From Singulisphaera sp. (GTDB lineage Bacteria; Planctomycetota; Planctomycetia; Isosphaerales; Isosphaeraceae), in assembly GCA_027451445.1 (NCBI GenBank), contig DAIDJG010000367.1, positions 1 through 43,387 on the forward strand: a stretch of 43,387 nucleotides of DNA, written 5' to 3'. Position 1 is the stretch's first letter; each line of letters opens with the position of its first letter. Under the pieces are notes generated by a model that saw only the letters and a program-made list of their open reading frames with translations, ran no database searches and had not been told where the DNA came from. This document shows, piece after piece, positions 36,604 through 43,387 of the stretch. The translations under genes were made by a program, and so were the position numbers.

Positions 36604-36822
36604 TTGATTTTCAACACTCTCGTTTTGGGTTTCTCGGCTGTCGCTCTGTTGATGATCCTCGTGGGTTGGACAGTTGATTTTGTTTGCAAGAAAGGAGATG
36701 GGAATGGCCATCGGCACACTGACGCTCGGAGTGATTATGTTCGTCCTGTTCTTCGGCATGGTCGCGGCGTGCGACCAGCTCTGACCCCGACTGCGAAGGA
36801 ACCCGAACCGTGCTCTACCTGA
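36604..36822 (+). CDS. candidate small membrane protein (TTG start), first ORF of the kdp transcript
   Basis: TTG lies five bases after a perfect AGGAGGT, the best ribosome site in this region. Residues 2-27 (IFNTLVLGFSAVALLMILVG, then WTVDFV) form one clear hydrophobic helix followed by KKGDG. The last ~40 codons overlap the 26-aa ORF at 36704 and the start of kdpF in another frame and are Arg/His-rich, as in a shadow, so only the front half looks genuine. Possible explanations are a real overlapping gene, a frameshifted small protein, or a leader peptide. Codon third positions are less GC-rich than in kdpA. Confidence 0.4.
   Translation: MIFNTLVLGFSAVALLMILVGWTVDFVCKKGDGNGHRHTDARSDYVRPVLRHGRGVRPALTPTAKEPEPCST
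36704..36784 (+). CDS. 26-aa small membrane protein ahead of kdpF
   Basis: MAIGTLTLGVIMFVLFFGMV followed by AACDQL: one predicted transmembrane helix. ATG at 36704 is six bases after AAGGAG; a second in-frame ATG at 36698 touches the ribosome site and is less likely. It has the size and shape of small Kdp accessory peptides such as KdpF but lacks the KdpF ending, so it may be an additional small subunit or regulator of the pump. No known family was recognised. Confidence 0.5.
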   Translation: MAIGTLTLGVIMFVLFFGMVAACDQL

Positions 36823-36890
36823 CCGCGCTCCTGACCGTGGCCGCTTTGGTGTACCTGACGTATGCCATGATCCGGCCGGAACGGTTTTGA
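36810..36890 (+). CDS. kdpF: KdpF, small subunit of the K+-transporting ATPase
   Basis: A 26-residue protein with a GTG start: LYLTALLTVAALVYLTYAMI then RPERF. One transmembrane helix followed by the typical KdpF ending (LxYAxxxPERF). In KdpFABC it stabilises the complex in the inner membrane. A ribosome site (AAGGA) lies nine bases upstream. Its place directly ahead of kdpA supports the call. Confidence 0.85.
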   Translation: MLYLTALLTVAALVYLTYAMIRPERF

Positions 36891-36898
36891 CGGGATTC

Positions 36899-36944
36899 GC
36901 CTCGGCGATCGCATTGGCGAACCAGCAGCCGCGACCGCCGAGGC
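36899..36944 (+). promoter_or_regulatory. 9-bp hairpin between kdpF and kdpA
   Basis: GCCTCGGCG (36899-36907) and CGCCGAGGC (36936-36944) are perfect reverse complements with a 28-base loop, ending about 50 bp before the kdpA start. No T-run follows, so it is more likely an mRNA stability or translation element than a terminator. Confidence 0.4.
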
Positions 36945-36995
36945 CCCCGATCCCCACCTAATCCTGCGCTACGCGCGCACAACGAGGACTTTCAC

Positions 36996-38750
36996 GTGGC
37001 ACTCGCCCCCACATCGTTTCTACACCCGCTCTGGGCCTTTGGCGTACCCATCGCCGCGTCCTTCCCGCTGGGATGGATGATGGCCCGTTCACTCGATCCC
37101 AAGGAGGCCAAGGCCGGCAAGGGACTCGATGCCCTGCCGATGTTCCTCTGCCGCCTCATCGGCCGCAAAACACCGGTCAAGATGAGTTGGAAGGACTATT
37201 GCATCGCCCTGCTGGCGTTCAACGCGGCGTTGTTCGTCATCACGTTCACGCTGTTTTACGTCCAGCAACACCTGCCCTTGAACCCCGATACCAAAGGATC
37301 ACTCGGGGCGCTCGGGTACAAGGATAGTGCAGGAGTCCAGCACGACGGCGTGGATACCGGCGTGGTCTTCAACACCGTCTGTTCGTTCGTCACCAACACG
37401 AACCTGCAACACTACTCGGGCGAACAGCACCTTTCGTACTTCAGCCAGTTGGCCTGCATCCTCTGGCTCATGTTCGTCACCCCGGCATGCGGCCTCTGCG
37501 CCATGCTCGCGGTGCTCCGCGGCTTGCGGGGGGATTCGCATATGGGTGACTTCTACGTCGACCTGATGCGTACCGTCCTGTTCGTCTTTCTGCCCTTCTG
37601 TTTCGTGATCGCCACCCTGCTGATCGCCTCGGGGGTCCCAATGACCTTCGACGCCGCAGCCAAGGCGACACCGCTCGACGGGGTCGCCGCGAAGATGGAA
37701 GCACAGACGATCTGCCGCGGACCCGTCGCCGCAATCATCGCGATCAAGCAGTCTGGCACCAACGGCGGCGGCTTCTTCGGCCCGAACTCGGCCCACCCAT
37801 TCGAGAACCCGACGCCCTGGACCAACCTGCTTTCCGTCGCCTCGATCGTCGCTCTGCCGATGGCCTCGATGGTGATGGCGGGGAAAATGCTGCGGAACGC
37901 CCGACATGCCGCGGTGCTCTACGGTGTGATGCTCACGTTGCTGATCACCGGTACCTCGATCGCCATCTGGGCGGAAACTGCCCCCAGTGCGGCTACGCAC
38001 GGTCTACCCGTTGTCGCGGAACCGAACATGGAGGGCAAGGAGACGCGCGTGGGCCCAGTGGCGTCAGCCACTTGGGCAGGGATGACATCCGGCACCTCCA
38101 ACGGCTCGGTCAACAGCATGCATGACAGCCTTAACCCGCTGGCCGGCATGATCCCGATGTCGCACATGATGCTCAACGTCGTCTTCAGCGGCATCGGCGC
38201 GGGGTTCGAGAACCTGTTTATCTACGTGATTGTGGCCGTATTCCTGGCGGGCCTGATGGTTGGGCGCACGCCCGAGTACCTTGGCAAGAAGGTCGAGGCG
38301 CGCGAGGTGAAGCTGGCCATGCTGGTCATGCTGATTCACCCCGTCTTGATCCTGGCAGGCGCGGCGCTCTTCGCGGCCCAGCCGTTCGGTGCCAAGACGG
38401 TGGCCAACCCCGGTTCGCATGGGTTCAGCGAGATTCTCTACGAGTTCACCTCGGCCGCGGCCAACAACGGCTCTGGCTTCGAGGGTCTGGGCGACAACAC
38501 GCCTGCTTGGAATGTCGCCACGGGTATCGTCCTTCTGCTGGGCCGGTTCCCCGCGTTGGTGCTGCCAATCGCGCTCGCCGGCTTCCTTGCCGCGAAGAAA
38601 CGCGTGCCCGAAACCACCGGCACGTTGCGGACCGATAACCTGACTTTTGCTGGCATGCTGATCGGTACCGTTCTCCTCGTCGGCGCGCTGTCGTTCATGC
38701 CGGCCGTCGTGCTCGGTCCGGTGGCAGACCACCTCGTTGCACTTAAGTAG
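36996..38750 (+). CDS. kdpA: KdpA, K+-binding channel subunit of the Kdp ATPase
   Basis: The K+-selective channel-like subunit of the KdpFABC pump in the inner membrane, 584 residues (E. coli about 557) with about ten membrane helices. The four filter regions are all present: FNTVCSFVTNTN (about 125), GTNGGGFFGPNSAHPFENP (about 254), NSMHDSLNPLAGM (about 373) and SAAANNGSGFEG (about 485). GRTPEYLGKKVEAREVKL and the ending GTVLLVGALSFMPAVVLGPV are also classical. GTG start, preceded by GAGGA at about eight bases; the first residues run into membrane helix 1. The N-terminus and the loops after helix 1 are slightly longer than in E. coli. Confidence 0.95.
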   Translation: MALAPTSFLHPLWAFGVPIAASFPLGWMMARSLDPKEAKAGKGLDALPMFLCRLIGRKTPVKMSWKDYCIALLAFNAALFVITFTLFYVQQHLPLNPDTKGSLGALGYKDSAGVQHDGVDTGVVFNTVCSFVTNTNLQHYSGEQHLSYFSQLACILWLMFVTPACGLCAMLAVLRGLRGDSHMGDFYVDLMRTVLFVFLPFCFVIATLLIASGVPMTFDAAAKATPLDGVAAKMEAQTICRGPVAAIIAIKQSGTNGGGFFGPNSAHPFENPTPWTNLLSVASIVALPMASMVMAGKMLRNARHAAVLYGVMLTLLITGTSIAIWAETAPSAATHGLPVVAEPNMEGKETRVGPVASATWAGMTSGTSNGSVNSMHDSLNPLAGMIPMSHMMLNVVFSGIGAGFENLFIYVIVAVFLAGLMVGRTPEYLGKKVEAREVKLAMLVMLIHPVLILAGAALFAAQPFGAKTVANPGSHGFSEILYEFTSAAANNGSGFEGLGDNTPAWNVATGIVLLLGRFPALVLPIALAGFLAAKKRVPETTGTLRTDNLTFAGMLIGTVLLVGALSFMPAVVLGPVADHLVALK

Positions 38751-38756
38751 GAGCCC

Positions 38757-39094
38757 ATGACTCACGTCACTTACAACCCGTTGAGCAGCGTGGCCAGGCT
38801 CACGACAACGTGCGCACGGCAATGCGTTGAAACGCGCTGCAACTCTCGAAAACGTGACGTGAGCCTTTCGCACGGTGCTCGCCGTCGTGCGGAGCGGCCC
38901 CTGGTTGAGCGCGGTCCCGGCCGCGTTTTGTACGACGGCCGTCGCGTACTGGAGAGAGCAGAGCGTGTACGGCCACTGACATCGGACAAGCAAGGCCGGG
39001 ACCGCGTCCGGCCAGGGGCTCAAACATCCCCGGTTCCGTCCTCGTTCGCGAGATGGAATCGCCAACCCGAATCCTCTCATTCAGGAAAGAATTC
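38757..39094 (+). ncRNA. structured kdpA-kdpB intergenic region, candidate RNA element
   Basis: The 344-bp gap is far longer than usual between kdpA and kdpB and holds many paired segments: CTCACGTCAC with GTGACGTGAG (38761-38770, 38854-38863); inside it GTTG and CAGCG with CGCTGCAAC (38780-38790, 38835-38843); a CGCACG/CGTGCG hairpin (38869-38891); and a long stem of CCCCTGG/CCAGGGG (38898-38904, 39012-39018) plus 13 bp CGCGGTCCCGGCC with its complement (38910-38922, 38994-39006), with a CGACGGCCGTCG palindrome (38933-38944) in its loop. It could be a structured RNA tuning the KdpA:KdpB ratio, or an inserted mobile fragment. An ORF spans it (separate entry). Confidence 0.4.

Positions 39095-39098
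<4 letters not shown>
38757..39098 (+). CDS. doubtful 113-codon ORF between kdpA and kdpB
   Basis: ATG follows an AGGAG by about four bases just after the kdpA stop, and the TGA stop overlaps the kdpB start as ATGA, a layout typical of translational coupling. Against it, the product is Arg-rich ([20 protein letters not shown]), has no hydrophobic core or known domain, and the DNA is dominated by inverted repeats. It may be a coupling ORF whose translation matters more than its product, or chance. Confidence 0.25.
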
Positions 39099-41233
<2,135 letters not shown>

Positions 41234-41278
41234 GTTCCTCCGCATACCGTCTCCAACGCGAAAAAGGAATCGCTCATC

Positions 41279-41872
41279 ATGATCCGCCAAACCGTACACG
41301 CGTTGCTCGCGTGCGTTGTCACCCTCGTGATTTGCTCCGTCGCCTATCCCTTGGCTCTATGGGGACTGGGCACCGCCCTGTTCCCACACCAGGCCGCGGG
41401 TAGCTTGATCTACGGTCCCGATAAGACCACGGTGATTGGCTCGGAGCTGATCGCCCAACCGTTCGCGTCCGACAAGTACTTCGTGTCCCGCCCTTCCGCC
41501 GTCGACTACAAGGCCGACGCCGCAGGCGGCTCGAACCTGGGCACCAAGAACCCTGACCTCCATGCCAAGGTCAAGGAACGGGCCGAGGCCCTCAAGGCCA
41601 CGCCGGAGAAGCCAGTGCCGGCCGACCTGATCGCCGCGTCCGGCTCGGGCCTCGACCCGCACATCAGCCCCGAGGCCGCCTACTTCCAGGCCGACCGCGT
41701 CGCGGCCGTGCGGCAGATGACCGTCGAGCAGGTCAAGTCGTTGATCGACACAATGACCGATAAAAGCGGGGCCGTCATCGGTGCGCCACCGCGCGTCAAC
41801 GTCCTGAAGCTGAACCTCGAGCTCGACAAAGAAACGTCGGCGAAACCCAAGGAAACGACGGCTTCCCGATAG
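41279..41872 (+). CDS. kdpC: KdpC, accessory subunit of the Kdp ATPase
   Basis: The single-span membrane subunit of KdpFABC that raises ATP affinity, 197 residues. One N-terminal helix (ALLACVVTLVICSVAYPLAL), then GSELIAQPF, the SRPSA segment and ASGSGLDPHISPEAA near residue 120, all KdpC hallmarks. The ATG follows AAAAAGGAA. The C-terminal tail (KETSAKPKETTASR) is charged and longer than usual. It lies 45 bp after kdpB. Confidence 0.93.
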   Translation: MIRQTVHALLACVVTLVICSVAYPLALWGLGTALFPHQAAGSLIYGPDKTTVIGSELIAQPFASDKYFVSRPSAVDYKADAAGGSNLGTKNPDLHAKVKERAEALKATPEKPVPADLIAASGSGLDPHISPEAAYFQADRVAAVRQMTVEQVKSLIDTMTDKSGAVIGAPPRVNVLKLNLELDKETSAKPKETTASR

Positions 41873-41920
41873 CGTGTCGATGGCCATTCGAGTGCTTCTC
41901 TCCAACGAACCGCGTGCAAC

Positions 41921-43054
41921 ATGGCGAACGAGCCGCAAGCTGCCGCGTCCGAGCAATTCCTGACCTTGATTCGCCGCCTGGAGCGCGGGCGGCTCAAGGT
42001 CTACCTCGGCTCGTCGGCCGGCGTCGGCAAGACGTATGCCATGCTTCGCGAGGGGCACCGGCTCAAGATCCAGGGGATCGAAGTCGTCATCGGCGTTGTG
42101 GAGACTCACGGCCGGATTGAAACCGCAGCGCAGATCGGCGACCTGGAAATCATTCCCGCCCGCACGATCGAGTACCGAGGCGTCGAACTGCGCGAGATGG
42201 ATCTGGACGCGATTCTGGCACGGCGGCCGAGTGTGTGTCTCGTCGATGAGCTCGCCCACACGAACGCGCCGGGGAGCCGTTTTCAGAAGCGCTATCAGGA
42301 CGTCGAGGAAATGCTCCGGGCCGGCATCAACGTGATTACGACCGTCAACGTCCAGCACATGGAGAGCCTTTACGACGAGGTCGAGCGCATCACTGGAGTG
42401 AAGGTCAAGGAGCGGCTTCCCGACTCGGTCGTCGCCGAGGCGGACCAGATCGTGAATGTCGACGTCTCGGCGGAGGATTTGATCGAACGGATGCGCGCGG
42501 GCAGCGTCTATCCGCTCGAACGCGCCGAGAAGGCGCTTGCCAACTTCTTCAAGGAGGAGAACCTCACGCGCTTGCGCGAAATCACACTGACCGAAATCGC
42601 CCATCTGATCGACCGTCGAGGGCGCCGGGCCAAGGCCGAGACGTCCGAGGAACCGCTCGGCGCCGAGCGCGTGATGGTCGGCCTGTCGAGTCGCAGCCCC
42701 AACGCGCAGGCGCTTTTGCGCAAGGCGTCGCGCCTGGCCGATCGCCTGAACGCCCCCTGGTACGCGGTTTACATTCAAACGCCGGCGGAGGACATCACCA
42801 AGATCGATGCCGCCACTCAGCGGGTGCTGGCCAAGAACCTGGAACTGGCCCAGCAGCTCGGCGGCATCCCCCTGACCTTCCGCGGCCCTGACGTGGCCAG
42901 CACGGCTGTTGCGTTCGCCGCAGAGTACGGAATCAAGGTGATCGTCATGGGCAAAAGCCGGGTCCCCTGGTTCCGCCGCTACCTCCATGAACCGATGATC
43001 GACCGGCTGATGCGACTGTCTACGGGCATCGACATTTCGATCGTTGATGTCTGA
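41921..43054 (+). CDS. kdpD: short KdpD: sensor and USP domains only, no histidine kinase
   Basis: 377 residues matching only the N-terminal cytoplasmic part of KdpD (full E. coli protein about 894). The Walker A-like GSSAGVGKT is at 30-38 and the Walker B-like CLVDELAHTNAPGSR at 106-120; QDVEEMLRAGINVITTVNVQ and HMESLYDEV follow. A universal-stress-protein-like domain (about 250-377, ERVMVGLSSRSPNAQALLRK and VIVMGKSR) ends the protein at a genuine stop. The membrane helices and the kinase core are absent, so signalling would need another protein, perhaps the gene that follows. The start ATG lies 48 bp after kdpC; the ribosome site is weak. Confidence 0.9.
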   Translation: MANEPQAAASEQFLTLIRRLERGRLKVYLGSSAGVGKTYAMLREGHRLKIQGIEVVIGVVETHGRIETAAQIGDLEIIPARTIEYRGVELREMDLDAILARRPSVCLVDELAHTNAPGSRFQKRYQDVEEMLRAGINVITTVNVQHMESLYDEVERITGVKVKERLPDSVVAEADQIVNVDVSAEDLIERMRAGSVYPLERAEKALANFFKEENLTRLREITLTEIAHLIDRRGRRAKAETSEEPLGAERVMVGLSSRSPNAQALLRKASRLADRLNAPWYAVYIQTPAEDITKIDAATQRVLAKNLELAQQLGGIPLTFRGPDVASTAVAFAAEYGIKVIVMGKSRVPWFRRYLHEPMIDRLMRLSTGIDISIVDV

Positions 43055-43106
43055 GATAGTGGAACCTCATGGGGAATGTGACATTCCCTGGTGGAAGAGA
43101 ACGACG

Positions 43107-43387
43107 ATGGGCCGACAAGAGCACGAACCCACGGACGATCCGTTGCAAATCCTCGGCGGAGCCTGGGACGCACTCGGTGATGACGGCGGCGACGAGTTCG
43201 CCCTCTGGCGCCGGCGATTGCGTCAAGGACCCAACGATGTTTGTCACTCCATGCAGACGATAGCCCGAACGCACTCTCCCAGAACGCAACTTCTTTCAGA
43301 AAGGGAACGAACGATGACATCCCCGCGTAGGCTGAGCGACCGGCTGCTGAAGGACGGCCTGATGGTGGTCGTGGTTTTCGCGCTCCT
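43107..43387 (+). CDS. partial ORF after kdpD, possible membrane sensor kinase
   Basis: An open frame from ATG 43107 (after GGAAGAG) to the window edge. It begins MGRQEHEPTDDPLQILGGAW then DALGDDGGDEFALWRRRLRQ; after a low-information stretch, a second in-frame ATG at 43314 (after AAAGGG) starts MTSPRRLSDRLLKDGLMVVV and VFALL, the beginning of a hydrophobic helix. Either the product starts at 43107 with an acidic N-terminal part, or the true gene starts at 43314 and the first part is a small degraded ORF. Operon position and the missing kinase of KdpD make a membrane histidine kinase likely, but no kinase motif is inside the window. Confidence 0.5.
   Translation, partial: MGRQEHEPTDDPLQILGGAWDALGDDGGDEFALWRRRLRQGPNDVCHSMQTIARTHSPRTQLLSERERTMTSPRRLSDRLLKDGLMVVVVFAL

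Noticed and set aside
35909-36607. 232-codon + strand ORF ahead of the kdp operon
   Set aside because: It starts inside the REP-pair element, has Arg/Ser-rich shadow composition and no recognisable fold.
36297-36957. Overlapping - strand ORFs opposite the kdp leader and kdpF
   Set aside because: No ribosome site or domain; low-complexity Arg/Ser/Pro composition; directly opposite a well-supported kdpF.
43069-43263. 64-codon ORF after kdpD
   Set aside because: It overlaps the better-supported open frame from 43107 in another frame and has no good composition or domain.

Overview
The window looks like a piece of a planctomycete chromosome, most likely from the Isosphaeraceae/Gemmatales side of the phylum. 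This is inferred from four things: the high GC content, two giant genes whose products begin with the planctomycete LEPR-XLL-type leader (a basic stretch ending in LE-x-R-TLLS), a sigma factor with an added N-terminal helix-turn-helix, and REP-like hairpin pairs of a kind I associate with these genomes. No rRNA, tRNA, CRISPR array or intact transposase gene was seen.

Left part (1-33.5 kb): after about 0.7 kb of hairpin-rich non-coding DNA come two enormous tandem paralogous genes on the + strand, encoding 4704 and 6073 residues. Both are built from the same ordered parts: LEPR-XLL leader, Asp-box (BNR/sialidase-like) propeller pieces, proprotein-convertase P domains, Ig-like domains, a glycine-rich 'NPGSGYTS' repeat block, a large VPS10/BNR-like propeller, a long tandem array of Ig/FN3-like domains with the motif YYYEVEQ(E/V)DVAGN, SbsA-type Ig-like domains, and a conserved basic C-terminal tail. 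They differ by block insertions: gene 2 has about 900 residues of NHL-like repeats, two extra P domains and three extra Ig-like repeats, while gene 1 has one P domain that gene 2 lacks. The duplication includes about 235 bp of upstream DNA, and both genes carry their stop codon in the loop of a perfect hairpin. They are probably secreted or cell-surface structural proteins; no catalytic activity can be shown.

Middle part (33.5-35.5 kb): on the - strand, a NemR/AcuR-like TetR regulator is followed by a sigma-70 family factor that ends in a strong intrinsic terminator. A perfect palindrome (AGTAGACCGGTCTACT) lies between them, and a variant of it lies in the -35/-10 spacer of a near-consensus promoter ahead of the TetR gene. 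This suggests a self-regulated TetR-sigma cassette.

Right part (35.5 kb to end): a non-coding stretch with a REP-pair (BIME-like) element and a structured leader leads into a high-affinity potassium uptake operon on the + strand: one or two small membrane ORFs, kdpF, kdpA, kdpB, kdpC and a short kdpD (sensor and USP domains only, no kinase), then an ORF running off the window that may encode the separate membrane kinase. The kdpA-kdpB gap is unusually long (344 bp) and full of inverted repeats. KdpFABC together form the K+-pumping P-type ATPase; the truncated KdpD and the next gene would form its sensor arm.
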